Assembly (NCBI GenBank): GCA_002077065.1
Contig: NAJO01000020.1
Coordinates: forward strand, 248,001-312,000
Direction of reading: 5' to 3'
Length of the DNA: 64,000 nucleotides
From: Cryoendolithus antarcticus
Taxonomy: Eukaryota; Ascomycota; Dothideomycetes; Cladosporiales; Cladosporiaceae
Under the pieces are notes generated by a model, which was not told the origin of the DNA, ran no database searches, and saw nothing but the letters and a program-made list of their open reading frames with translations. This document shows positions 19,523 through 30,286 of the stretch, one piece after another (within the stretch, counting starts at the first letter, position 1; every line of letters starts with the position of its first letter). The position numbers were made by a program, and so were the translations under genes.

Positions 19523-20453
19523 GTCTGCTGCGGTTGCTATTAGGCGCAAAGAGGATGTGAGAGGAAAGTGAAGGGTCGAACCAACCTATGATAAATTACG
19601 TGATGACCATTGGGTTGGTACCTACCCCATGCAGTACTACCGCTCACGGCTGATCGGTGGCACGCGATAGCTGCTTGTCGCGGTTTGACCGTCGCGTGAG
19701 ATAGACGCTTGGCAGCGTTCATGAACATCAATGCGCGGCCTTGGAGAACCTGACGATACGAACAAATAATTGCGCCTATTGCGTGCTGTGCATCGCGGTA
19801 CGCGATGGAAGCCGAGGCGGGCGCGGTGCAACGGTAGCATGGGTGATGGCTTGGGTGCATAGCAATTTGCATGGATGGTATGCTTGCCAAGTGATAGCGA
19901 AGCACTTGAGTGGCAGTCTGCAGGGAGATGTGGACTCTTGTTTAGCTGGTGGCGGATAGGATCATCGTCGGAGCGGAGGGATTTGCTCTCAAGCTAGAGT
20001 GGACGACACTTGGCAGGGCTTGGTGTATGTCGTTCATCGGGAAGGCATCGGAGGGAGATCCTGAAGAAGATTTGCTCCCTTTGCTCGTACGCTTATTGTG
20101 TGATTGCTTCGGTGTTCGGGTCGAAACCCTCGTGTAGCCGTCCGGCTCAAGGCAGTAACGAGGATGTCTGCAACTCGGCTTCGACATTTCGAGGCATGTG
20201 AAAAGTTTCTGGTTGCCTGAGGCATCACTATATTAGTCTCTCTGCTACTCATTGCCGATTGACGTTCTCAAGTAATCAAAGTTCAATGATCGGATGAGGT
20301 GCGCCGCTGCGGCCTCTCGCCTTTCAGCCGTTGCTGGGGCTCGAACATGCTACCGCTCCGGTCCTCGGGATGTACAACATTCAGCTTTGCGAGGCTACCT
20401 GTAGCACGCTTTTGATCGCACTGCTCACCTACTGAGGCCGAGTGCCCAAGGAA
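19523..20453. promoter_or_regulatory. Intergenic region between divergent ptr2 and npr3
   Basis: There are 931 nt separating the start codons. Four plus-strand HGATAR words (about 19585-19590, 19664-19669, 19698-19703 and 19894-19899) are compatible with GATA-factor nitrogen control, but this number is close to chance for the length. No gene is evident; short open frames here show no family features. Confidence 0.4.
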
Positions 20454-22256
20454 ATGGGCCGCAAGCATAATGATCTGCTCGCTGTCCTGCTAGTGACTCG
20501 ATCCCGCCCAGGGCCGAAGCTGGTCTTCTGCTATCCGCAATCACCAGCCGCGCCCGAACCTGTGTCTCGAGACCAGTCTCGCGACGACGAAGACCGCGGC
20601 TCCTATCTTGATACGGGGCTAGGTGTACGGAATGACTCGGTTACCAGAAGGTCAGCAGCCGCTCTTGGGTGGGAAAGTCAAGATCGTTACGAAAGTAGTA
20701 GTCACATTCGCCAACTTGGTCATGCTTCTGGAAGTCCTAACGATGCAACCAGACGCGGACCTGGACATGGTCCACTGCTAGATATCAATGCTGAGAGTCT
20801 GGAACGACTGCTCGCTCCGGGGAGGTGGAGCGATGGCAAGAAGTTCGAGATCGCAGTGGACGGGGTGACTTTCGTCGGCCATCCAGTATGTGTGAAGAAC
20901 GACCGGCAATCGATCGAAAATCGTCAAAGGACTGAAACGCCAGTAGATCCGAGCGTGGACGGGCTTAGAGTCGACAGCGAGGCAGCTAGAGATGTTCCGA
21001 CTGGTAATGAGGACACGGAAGGCTCCAGCAATGCTCCGCCGATCCTTGGGAGCCTCGACTCGACTGTTACCAGCGCAGCGAGTCTCGGTACGAGTGCGAC
21101 AAGCTCCTCTAGCCATGGCGTTGCTATCACAGAGCGGCTCGATATGTTTCACGTCGTCTTCGCTGTTGGCGCTTCTGCTGCCAAAGCTGCCGAATTGGAT
21201 GCGAATGAGATCTACGAGCACATTGCGAACCCCTTGAGCAAAGCACTCGAATATCTCGAGCGTAACGGCAATTATGTCTCGCGTGAGAGCAAGAAGATGC
21301 TGAGCAGCTTGCAATTAGAGCACCGAACAGATTCGTCGGAAGCTGTCTACTCAGATAGTGAGCTCGCCACCGCTCTCCGAGGGCTGTTCATTTCCCTTCG
21401 CCAGAACGAAGTCGCATCTGTCACCCTAGACTCCACCGCTCTGTCGCTGCTCATACCTGACTCTTCCGCGATTAATATTATAGCTGAAAGAGACTTTATC
21501 GCCTCGGCGATCCTGCTCCTAGACGACAAGTCTTCGATCCTTAGTTCCCTCTCCTCTGATCCATCATCGCCTCTTTCGTCCCTGGTCCGCACTTCTAAAG
21601 CTACCAAAGCGCTTTCCAAGATCGCTGCGTCCCTAGCTATGCCTCATGCACACGTACTAGAGTTGGTGCAACACCTTCTGCATTACAGGAAAGCGAGACT
21701 CGTCGTGCCACTTCATGCTGGAAACATCTACACAGCTTCGCCAGATCTTCCCCTGCATAGGCTGGAGGAATTTGGTGCGGCATGGGCACGTAGATTTCCT
21801 TGTCTGCCGGGGTTACTGAGTCTTCTACATGCGCTTGGCAGAAGATACACGAAGTGGGGAGAGTTGGCCGAGAATAAGACAAAGAGGGATATATGGATGG
21901 AAGGCTTGGCATGGCTGATCAGTAAGGATGTGTTGGTGCTGGTGAAGACGGTGGGGTGGGCGAGACTTCCCAATGAAGAGCATGGGGAAGAGAGTCTGGA
22001 GTCAGAGTGCAGGTTGATTACAAATCCCGCGCATCTGTCGGAGGGAGAGGAGCACAGAGTAGACCTGATGATCGAGGAATTGGGAAAAATAGACGCACAG
22101 TTGGGGGACCGACTGCTCGAGATTATTCGTCTTCTCGACGGCGAGCATGCCATTGAGAGCTTCCCGGCACGCCTTGGCGTGAAGCGAGCTAAATTACAGG
22201 CTTGGCTAACGATTTTGGGGGACCGAGGATGGCTACAAACTGCTCAAGTCGCCTGA
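20454..22256 (+). CDS. npr3: Nitrogen permease regulator 3 (Npr3, SEACIT/GATOR1 subunit)
   Basis: A single-exon model of 600 residues from the ATG at 20454; the upstream in-frame codons lack ATG, and a short additional 5' exon cannot be excluded. The N-terminus has the longin-type opening LLAVLLVTRSRPGPKLVFCYP that is characteristic of Npr3. A variable acidic insert follows, then the second conserved block (LDMFHVVFAVGASAAKAAEL and EIYEHIANPLSKALEYLE), and a C-terminal winged-helix-like region (IIRLLDGEHAIESFPARLGVKRAKLQ). Family knowledge: with Npr2 and Iml1 it inhibits TORC1 through the Gtr/Rag GTPases on the vacuole when amino acids are scarce. It converges on the catalase-like gene with only 9 nt between stop codons. 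Confidence 0.93.
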   Translation: MGRKHNDLLAVLLVTRSRPGPKLVFCYPQSPAAPEPVSRDQSRDDEDRGSYLDTGLGVRNDSVTRRSAAALGWESQDRYESSSHIRQLGHASGSPNDATRRGPGHGPLLDINAESLERLLAPGRWSDGKKFEIAVDGVTFVGHPVCVKNDRQSIENRQRTETPVDPSVDGLRVDSEAARDVPTGNEDTEGSSNAPPILGSLDSTVTSAASLGTSATSSSSHGVAITERLDMFHVVFAVGASAAKAAELDANEIYEHIANPLSKALEYLERNGNYVSRESKKMLSSLQLEHRTDSSEAVYSDSELATALRGLFISLRQNEVASVTLDSTALSLLIPDSSAINIIAERDFIASAILLLDDKSSILSSLSSDPSSPLSSLVRTSKATKALSKIAASLAMPHAHVLELVQHLLHYRKARLVVPLHAGNIYTASPDLPLHRLEEFGAAWARRFPCLPGLLSLLHALGRRYTKWGELAENKTKRDIWMEGLAWLISKDVLVLVKTVGWARLPNEEHGEESLESECRLITNPAHLSEGEEHRVDLMIEELGKIDAQLGDRLLEIIRLLDGEHAIESFPARLGVKRAKLQAWLTILGDRGWLQTAQVA

Positions 22257-22265
22257 GCCCAATGA

Positions 22266-23355
22266 TTAAGCAACGGCGGCATGGTCTACGTCCCCTGCGT
22301 CCGGCTTCGCCGCCCGCCTCCCTTTCCCGGAGATCAAATAGACGGCCGCGCGCATATCGAGCAACGGATCGTCACTCGGCTCAATTCCCTCCACGCGCGG
22401 GATAGGATCAAAGATGATCATCTTTTGGTCCTTCTCGTTCTGCTGCGTCGTTTCGAACGTATCAAGCTTGATGGTCCCGAGCTCGACGATTTCCCTGTCC
22501 TCGGGCCAGTGCACGGTAGCGTTATCGGTCACGTCTCCCTCTTTAGCAACTTGGGCAGTGAGCTTGAACTCTACTGGGCCGTTCTCGAGCCGCTGAGGGA
22601 GTTCGTCGAAGAGATAATTTGGGCCTTTGCTCTTGAGGTCGGAAGCGGAGAGGGTGTGTAGACCGAGTGCAGGAAGTATGCGATAGCGGACGAACGCCCC
22701 CTTGCCGTCAGCTGAGACTAGCTTGAAGGCGTTCACGCCGTAGTAAACCTCTGTGGCAAACGACTCCGGCGAAGGCTTCGGATCTTCGACGAAAGCCTTT
22801 GCGCTGGGGTTGGCGCCTAGGAACTCCCCTGCTGTGCCGTTCCCGAGGGCAGAGAGGAGAGCGAGAAAACCTTCGCCTGTACACATCTGTGCTCTGTCAG
22901 TCTGCGCACCTCACGACTGTCCGTCTTGAAGCGTGGCGTTGGGAGGACGTACGGGGAAGAACTTGGTCGAATGAGCGACGATGTCCGTGTGCTTATGCTC
23001 ATCTTCACTTAAGAGAAACCTCACGGCGAACCCTCGCGGATTGGCATTCGCGTCCGTGTCCGGGATGTCCTTGAGGCCGGTAGATGAGGAGAAGCGGGCG
23101 AGAATCTTGGTTGACCCGGCTTTGAAGTGAGGTGCGCTAGACAGTTTGCTGGCTTCGGAGCTGGGTGTGAAGGTACCGCGGACCAGGTGGCCTTTTGCGT
23201 GTGCTAGAGAAGCGGTGAGTTTGGATACCATACTTCGTTCGGAGCGTAGGTGACCGACCTGGGCGGTGCGTCTCAGGGGTGTGGAAGGCACCACGCATAG
23301 CTTTCACGATGTGGTCGGCGGTCTTGTTGACCGAGTCGTCTGTTGACAGAGGCAT
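22266..23355 (-). CDS. Small catalase-like haem protein (SrpA-type)
   Basis: Exons 23355-23259, 23203-22953 and 22886-22266 give 322 residues. Splices join HRP to AHAKGHLVRGTFTPS and STKFFP to MCTGEGFLALL, both continuing the family sequence; the first donor (GTCGGT) is weak. The protein shows the catalase-core entry motif with FTPSSEASKLSSAPHF, the haem-side strand ARFSSSTGLKDIPDTDANAN-PRG, a VAHSTKFFP block and a distal segment VRYRILPALG. At about 320 residues it is far shorter than true catalases (480-720), matching monofunctional small catalase-related peroxidases. Family knowledge: these oxidise organic substrates with peroxides; the physiological substrate is unknown. No signal peptide, so probably cytosolic. 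Confidence 0.82.
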
Positions 23356-23821
23356 GCTGGGCGAATTGCAATGGACGTCGTTGGTAGCTTACTGTGGTGA
23401 CACGGAGAGGTGAAGTGAGGTCAAGATAAAGTACTCGACGTGCCCAGGAAGGAGTGAAGGGACGATGCTTCACCTTATAGCACTCTACAGTCACCTCATG
23501 CTGACTGGCCGCTCGCCAGAACCGGCATCGCGACGCGGCGACAACGGCAATCGTGCAATAACTCGGTGTTGCAATGCGGCCCCTCAATACGCGATGCAGT
23601 CCGCAAGCTGACAAGGCTTGCTGAGCTGTACAGCACAATGCTGACAATGCAGCTACAGCGATCACGCCAGCCAAGCTTCCCTGTCACTCCATGGCATATT
23701 TGTCAATGCTCTTGTCTTCGCTCTCACTGGTCATTAGACTTACATTCACACTTCTCCATCATATCATTTGTATATCCCTTGACACTGCCATTCCAAATTT
23801 CCTCTTCATGTCCATCTGACC
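23356..23821. promoter_or_regulatory. Upstream region of the catalase-like gene
   Basis: There are 466 nt between the catalase-like start and the stop of the upstream RGS-LOV gene, same strand. It must hold the promoter of the former and the 3' UTR of the latter. The RGS-LOV-proximal half is pyrimidine-rich on the plus strand. Nothing else is seen. Confidence 0.35.
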
Positions 23822-25814
23822 TCAGAAATCCCTGAAATGCCCATCTACCTCTCTCCGCTCTCTGGCGCTATCCCTATCTCCAGCTTCACTCCCACCAGTC
23901 TCGCTCTTACCTTCCCGTCGCAAATACTCAGCATACAGCTTATTCCCCGTGAACCTAGGACTCGCAACTCCAACACCTTGTCCATTGCCCCTCCCCTCAC
24001 CTACATTCATAGACCCCATACCTCTGCTCAAACTGCCTGTTACCTCCTCATACTCCACCATGACAATCATCCACACGCCCACTCTCTCATCGCTTCCCAG
24101 CAGTGGCGTGCAGTGGATCCAGCGCGGCTTGCCTTCCATGCTTGACCGCCGCGTCTCCAGCGAGGTCGGTGTTGAGCCTGTGAGCCACGTAATCTTGGCG
24201 GTAACGCCGGTGCCGTGCGCAAGGGAGTCTAGAATGTCGTCGCGGATCTGAGTGGGGCCGCCGATGCGATCTAGGAACTTGGTTTGCAGGAGGCCGGGAA
24301 TGCGGAGGGCGGGTGAGGTGAAGGTTATGCGAAGGGAGGGGTAGGGGCGGACTAGGAGGTACTGCGGGATGTCAGTGGTGGTGTTGGTTAACGGTGAACG
24401 GGGTGCATGGGAAGAAGTACGTTCTGGTACACGCCAGGTAAGCGGCCTGACGGCCCAAGGCTCCGGTCTGGCCACAGCGAAGCCTCTGCAGCTGAATCGT
24501 CCATGCCTATACGCCTTCGTGGCTCTTTTGTTGAGCGTGCCGCAGCTGAGCCTGGCCTCGACTCCTCTGTGTACCTCTTTGTCCGACTCCTGACGATATT
24601 CGCCTCCTCTTCTGACAGCGCTTGCCCGAACTCACCAAGCAAAGCCTTGGAGTCCTTCGCGCCCGAAGTGCCGAATCGGCTTCCTGCGCGTTCTTGTGCT
24701 AGCATTGAGGCGAAGGAGTCGAGGCCGCGCCCGCCCTCTACCAGAGACGAGACATCAATCTGGCAGCCTAGGAAGTATCGAACCTGGCCCTTGTTGTCGT
24801 ACAGCGGCGCGATCATCAGCAGGTTCATGAATGGCGTGCCGTCGCGGCGGTAGTTTAGTATGGCCTCCGTGCATTCCTGTCCAGCGATCAGAGCCTCGAT
24901 GAGGCGGCCGACCGCCCTGTTTGACGTCTTGGGTCCTTGAAGGAAGCGACAGTTGCGGCCGATGGCGTACTCGCGACCGTATTGGCTGGTATTGTAGAAT
25001 TCTGTCTGCACGTTAGTGCATATCCCAAAAGCGCGATTGACTATGAGTACTCGCCTTGCGACGCGTATACGATCGGATTATCTGGTAGCGACGGATCGGA
25101 CACACAGTATACCTCCGCCAGACTCGGTATAAGCTCACGCATGATCGGCGCGCTGTTCCCCGTAATCTCTTTGACCAGGCTCTCAGTGACAACGCTGACA
25201 AGGCGATGTGTCACATACGCGGGCAGCGCATCCTCGATCAAGTCTTCGGCGAGTCCCTTAGCATGCGCCTCGAAGCGTTCATCGACGTTCGCGGCATTGT
25301 ACAGTGCACTGCCGTTGGTAGCTGCGATGCTCTGAGCGACAGCGTTGGCGTACTCGATTGCTGTGATAGCTTTCCTCGCGTCATTGTACTTCGTCAAAGT
25401 CGCAGCATATTGTGGTCGAAACTTTGCAAGGAATCCCTGGAATTTGCTGGCTTGTATCGGGTCGCGGAGCAGGACGTCTAGGTGGTCCGCGGAGAAGAGG
25501 CGGAGTGCTAGCGTTTCGGCATTGTTATGCGACACAGCAGGCGGCGGAGCTTTCAGATCGTATGAGGGCTCGTCAGGTGAGGCTGGGCCCATTCCCGATG
25601 TCGCTTCGGTGTACCGCCCATCTTCTGGATTCAGATTGTCGTCGAAGACACTTGGCGGACTCACGGACCCTGCTGCTGACATCTCTCGAGGGCCAGCTGC
25701 GCCGGCGCCTGGCGGGACGCCGAAGACTGGCGAGACGGCATGGCGAAGTGTGCCAGCGTCTAGAGTGCCTGTGTCATTCTGCTTGGCTCCCGGAGTTGCT
25801 GGAGAGCTGAACAT
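23822..25814 (-). CDS. RGS-LOV-PAS photoreceptor protein
   Basis: Exons 25814-25055, 25001-24421 and 24361-23822 give 626 residues. Residues 1-95 are Pro/Ser/Gly-rich. Residues about 100-230 form an RGS-like helical domain (LFSADHLDVLLRDP through KEITGNSAPIMRELI). Residues about 235-345 are a LOV domain: NPIVYASQEFYNTSQYG, then GRNCRFLQGP with the photoactive Cys near residue 271, then NYRRDGTPFMNLLMIAPLYD and GQVRYFLGCQIDVS. A Ser/Arg-rich linker leads to a second PAS-like domain in exon 3 (YLLVRPYPSLRITFTSP). Family knowledge: fungal RGS-LOV proteins bind flavin and go to membranes on blue light, probably regulating G-protein signalling. The first intron only keeps the frame with a GC donor (CAAG then GCGAGT), splicing SQ to EFYN. 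Confidence 0.88.
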
Positions 25815-27611
25815 GGAAGTGGTAGCGATGGTGAGGAAAAGTAGATAGCGATAGCAACAATGCGACGAAAGAATGAGTGAAGAGATACTTGCCAATGGCC
25901 AGACTCGCAAGTCCGAAGATCTGTGACAGTGCCGAACAATCTATATTTCCAGCCACTGTACCCCAGGCCTTCGAGCTACGCGTGCAAGGATGTGGATTGG
26001 GTTTGCCGCAAGACGTACTCAACGCCGGGAGTGCATTACGGGGTCGTGAATTGCCAGACTGGGTCTATAAATTGGACTTGAGCTGTAGGAACCTACGATG
26101 AAAAAGGCAATGTTCCAGGAACTGCGTATCACGAGTAAGAGCTGCAATTGGACTGCGATAATTCGAGATTGGTCGCGGGCATGAATGAGATCGTGCTACG
26201 TCACCACTTTACTAATCCCTGCTCTCAGATTGGCTTGCGGCAGGGCTGGCACGAGCCGCATCTTTCTGATCGATGTGTACATCTCTTTCACTCCGATACC
26301 AATGAGATATGTGCGACCACGCCTCTCACCATCGGCGCGTCCGATCCGACCAAACAACACACGAATATATGTTGGTCTTGAAGCCCACTCGCGGGGACCT
26401 GAAGGTGCATACGAATCCGGTCGAGCACCATGAGCAGGCACTTTTGCAAGGCATAGGGCGCTGACCGGGCTGCTCGTTGCAACCGATGAGCTGGAGACTG
26501 GAGTTGTGGCAGACTCGCAAGCAGTCGCGCTATAGAGCCTCAAACGCAAGGCAACTCCCTCAGGCATCACCACATCTGTTACGGAAGCTTCTTGCAGCGG
26601 TGGTGCATTGGTGTGATCTCTTATCGGCCTCATCCTCCAATGCTGCGGACTGCTATACGGTTGACAAGGTCCTAGGGGCCGCATGACCTTTAATATTGGC
26701 AAAGCTAGCTCTACCTGGAAGGGACCTGGAATTGTCCACAAGCCAAGCCCTCGGCGGCCATATTGCCAAGCACGGCGACACATGCACTTCAATTGCTGAG
26801 CACTTCGACATCCACTTTCAGAGACTCGCTCATGTAGCACCCACGCCGCTCGAGCCGTCTGAAGCCAGATGGTTCGACTCTCACCGGCTGCTACGCGCAT
26901 GTCTCCGAAGCAAATGGCGCACCACACATTGCTACGGTCCTGCCAGTGTCACCTCAGCCAGCAGAGCATAAATCTTAGCCCCTTTGAGGAGGCGGGCAGT
27001 GCCCACAGCAAATCTTCCAGCTCCCACTGTCTCCCGATGAGGCAGTCAGCCTCGGCCAGCAATGTGTTTCAATGCAAGACATCACTAGTCGACATGCAGG
27101 GTTCGGATTGTCGACACTTGAGTAGCCACTATCGAACAGATCGGCCAGCCTGCCCTGCCAGGTAGTTATTCAGTACGTTTGTGCAGCCAGTATGTCCATG
27201 GTAGACCTTGGCACCCGGTCAGTCCAGGGCTAGCGGCCACTCCACTACCCTTTCCTGCATGGCATGTAGATCTATGGATACTCCTCAGCCGCCAGTAGAC
27301 TATCGTTCCTGGACCACACTCTCCGCGATCCTGATGAGGCAGCTCACCGCTGATAGCGTCCACTGGTAGGTGGTATGGGTTAGTGTTAGTCGCAGACTCG
27401 AATACCACCAGCCCAAACAATTTGCAGCGACCCGGTAAGTCTGCATATAACAAGTCGCCTCTGGCCCGGTGAGTAGGTACGATATCCTTGACCAATTCTT
27501 CCTGTCTCTTGGATTCTTTACCATCAGGTCCAATCGGAGTACCACCCTCCTCTTCGCACCAGTTTTCTTCGCATTCGTTCACCGAGCTAGAGGATCGCAT
27601 ACCTCATTATC
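25815..27611. other. Intergenic region upstream of RGS-LOV and fungalysin relic
   Basis: There are 1797 nt between two divergent loci. The longest open frame (243 codons, minus, 26196-26927) has an ATG but no domain, no homologous motif and an erratic composition, so I do not call it. The region should hold the promoter of the photoreceptor gene and the former promoter of the fungalysin gene. No repeats or RNA genes seen. Confidence 0.4.
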
Positions 27612-29864
27612 ATGAGGACGACCCTCGCCTTCGGGCTCCTGGCATCGGCGTAGCTCGTCAGCAGCCACCCTGCACCCTCGACAGGCCGCAGGTTGTTCGG
27701 TCCGTATCTGCAACGTCGAGCCGTCGACCTCAACCTCTTCCGCTTGAAGCCCGTGAGCACCTACGTCAACGCAACCCAAGTCGAAGTCTCGCCGGAGGTC
27801 TCGACGATCGTCAAGCGGGCAGACTACGTGTCTACAGCTTCCAAATTGGTGTCGAAGCTATCGCCTTCTGCAGAGTTCCGCATCGTCGGAGATCACTATG
27901 TCGGGACCAATGGCATCGCTCACGTCAACGTTCGGCAGACCGCGAATGGGCTTGATATTCATAATGCTGACTACAATATCAATGTAAGTGCTAGCCTCCA
28001 GCATTGATCTGTGACCTGGCGCCGACGAGAAGACGTTCGGTTCGAGTGTCGAACAGCGTACTGACCTGAAATAGATCATCATCGACGGTTCGATATTCTC
28101 ATACGGCGGTTCCTTTTACAGCGGAGCCATGCCCGCTACTGCTGCAATCACGAGGCGCGATCTTAACGCACCAGTAAGGGCGTTGCGAAGCGCAAAAGCC
28201 ACGCTTGATCTACCGGTCTTCGAAAGTGCAGCTAGTGCTAGCCCCATCGCGGGTGATGAGACCTATACTATTTGCGGTATCAGTGGCACGCAGGGAGCGC
28301 CGGAGGCCAAGCTCATGTACTTGCAGACGGCGCAAGGCTTGAAGTTGACGTGGAGGATAGAGACCGACATCCTGTCAGATGGCTCTTGACTTATGTCGAT
28401 GCTACGAACATGGAGCAGGTCCATGCTGTGGTGGACTACTCTGCTGATGCGTCGTACGATGCGTCTTACCAGTTCTAGTAAGTGCGGTCTCAACGTGAGA
28501 TTGATTGGATAGGGTACTGATAGAATGACAGCCCATGGGGCATCAACGACCCAACCGAGGCCGGCCGTTCGATTCAGTACAACCCATGGGACGATGAGTC
28601 TTCCGAGTTCGGCTGACACAGCAATGGCTTGGTGCTGTACAGCACTACTCGAGGCAACAACGGCATCGCTCAAGTGAACCCTAACAACACCGCTACATAC
28701 TTGGACAACTACCGACCTGTGAACCCTTCTCTGGACTTTGTCTACCCATACTCCACGGATCTGACCGTACCGAAGTCATACTGGGACGCATCCATCACGC
28801 AGCTATTCTACACCGCGAACAGGTACCATGACTTGCTACACCAGCTCGGCTTCGTCGAGGCCGCCGGTAACTTCGAGGTCAACAACAATGGCCAGGGTGG
28901 ACTTGGTAATGACAGTGTTATCCTCAATGCCCAGGATGGATCTGGTGTCATTAATGCCAACTTCGCTACGCCTCCCGATGGCCAGTCTGGACGCATGCGA
29001 ATGTATATCTGGAACTATACGATGCCGCTCAAGGATTGTTCGTTCGAGGCCGGTGTGGTGATCCATGAGTACACTCACGGTGGTATGTCATGGCCCTGCA
29101 TAATCGGGATCTTTGAGATTATACTGACCGTCTCCCAGTATCGAACCGTCTCACTGGTGGTCCTGCCAACAGTCGCTGCCTCTCCGTGCTCGAATCTGGC
29201 GGCATGGGCGAGGGTTGGGGGGAGGTCGACAATCTTACATCGTGGTCTAGTCTGCCAGCACTGACTTTGTGAAAGTGACTTCATGGCCACCGCCATCCGC
29301 CTCAAGCCAGGCGACACACGCAAAACTGACTATCCTATGGGCGCCTGGGTATACAGCAAAGCTGCTGGGATCCGCAAGTACCCTTACTCGACCAACCTCG
29401 CTGTCAATCCGCACGTCTACACAGACGTCAACAACATCACCGTCGTACACGGTATTGGTACGGTGTGGGCTACGATGCTGTACGAGGTGATGTGGAATCT
29501 CATCGACAAGCACGGCAAGAACGACGCCCCCGAGCCCTCCTTCAACAAACGTGGTGTGCCGACAGATGGTCGATATCTCGCGATGAAGTTGGTCATTGAT
29601 GGCATGGCGCTGTAAGTCCTGTACCCTCGCTACCTCTATTGGCACCGTCTGACACTTAATGACAGACAACCGTGCAACCCCAACTTCATCCAAGCACGCG
29701 ACGCTATTCTGGACGCCGACCGCGCTCTCACACGCGGCCAGAACGCTTGTGAGATCTGGACTGGATTCGCGAAGAGAGGGCTGGGTGCTGCAGCTACCTA
29801 TGGTAATCCGACCCGCACTGCGAGCTATGTTGTGCCCAGGCGAGCGTGTCATGGGCATTGGTGA
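27612..29864 (+). pseudogene. Fungalysin (M36 metalloprotease) pseudogene
   Basis: The relic runs from ATG at 27612 to about 29864 with introns at 27984-28074, 28478-28531, about 29062-29138 and about 29612-29665. It retains a signal-peptide opening (MRTTLAFGLLASA), the propeptide with VGDHYVGTNGIAHVNVRQ, and the catalytic domain with [19 protein letters not shown], the zinc motif HEYTHG and [12 protein letters not shown]. Breaks: TAG at 27651 inside the signal peptide; a frameshift near 28375 where the frame changes before WLLTYVDAT; TGA at 28614-28616 where the family has Trp before His-Ser; and no frame-preserving splice seen around 29250. The C-terminus also ends aberrantly. Family knowledge: fungalysins are secreted zinc proteases degrading collagen- and elastin-like or plant proteins. 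The intact zinc motif suggests recent loss. Confidence 0.88.
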
Positions 29865-30286
29865 TCAGCCAATCGGCTATTCTATGACCTTATTGATGCT
29901 TGACGAAGCTTCGAAGGAAGATTGAACGCAGCATTCGTCGCCGTCAAGTCGCGGGATGCGGTCGCACTCGCTTGTGCAGGAAGCTGACCTTCCGCTTTGG
30001 GAGCCTTGCGGCTGAGAGACCTACACGATATATAGATGAGTCACGAATCGTCAGTACGACACACATCTACGCACGCGTGAATGAGTGGAAGGCAGATGCA
30101 TCGAAGCTTACTAGGGTGAAGCTGTAGCGCGATCCTGTCTTGACATATGGTCCTGCTCATCGCCACTCATTTTTGGATCGTAGCAACCACATCTCGACAT
30201 CCGGTGCCAAACACATCTGCCATCTCATCCTAGCCAAACCACTGTTACCCTTCTGAACAACTCCAAGTCCTGTGGGCCCCAGAGTC
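29865..30286. other. Intergenic region between fungalysin relic and GNAT gene
   Basis: There are 422 nt of non-coding DNA holding the old 3' end of the relic and the promoter of the acetyltransferase. No other feature seen. Confidence 0.35.

Noticed and set aside
19570..19600. tRNA-like B box (GGTTCGACCC on the minus strand)
   Set aside because: The flanks do not form a T-arm stem and no A box or acceptor stem is found nearby.
19523..20453. HGATAR words suggesting GATA-factor nitrogen control of ptr2 and npr3
   Set aside because: Four sites seen on one strand, against about 2.7 expected by chance on both strands for this length; not enough to claim regulation.
26196..26927. 243-codon minus-strand open frame with an ATG between the RGS-LOV gene and the fungalysin relic
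   Set aside because: No domain or family motif, erratic composition, and no splice-linked continuation.
29247..29858. 203-codon minus-strand open frame
   Set aside because: Antisense to the fungalysin relic, with no family features of its own.
27612..29864. Repeat-induced point mutation as the cause of the fungalysin stops
   Set aside because: The TGG to TGA change is not in the preferred CpA context, and a frameshift is also present, so ordinary decay explains it.
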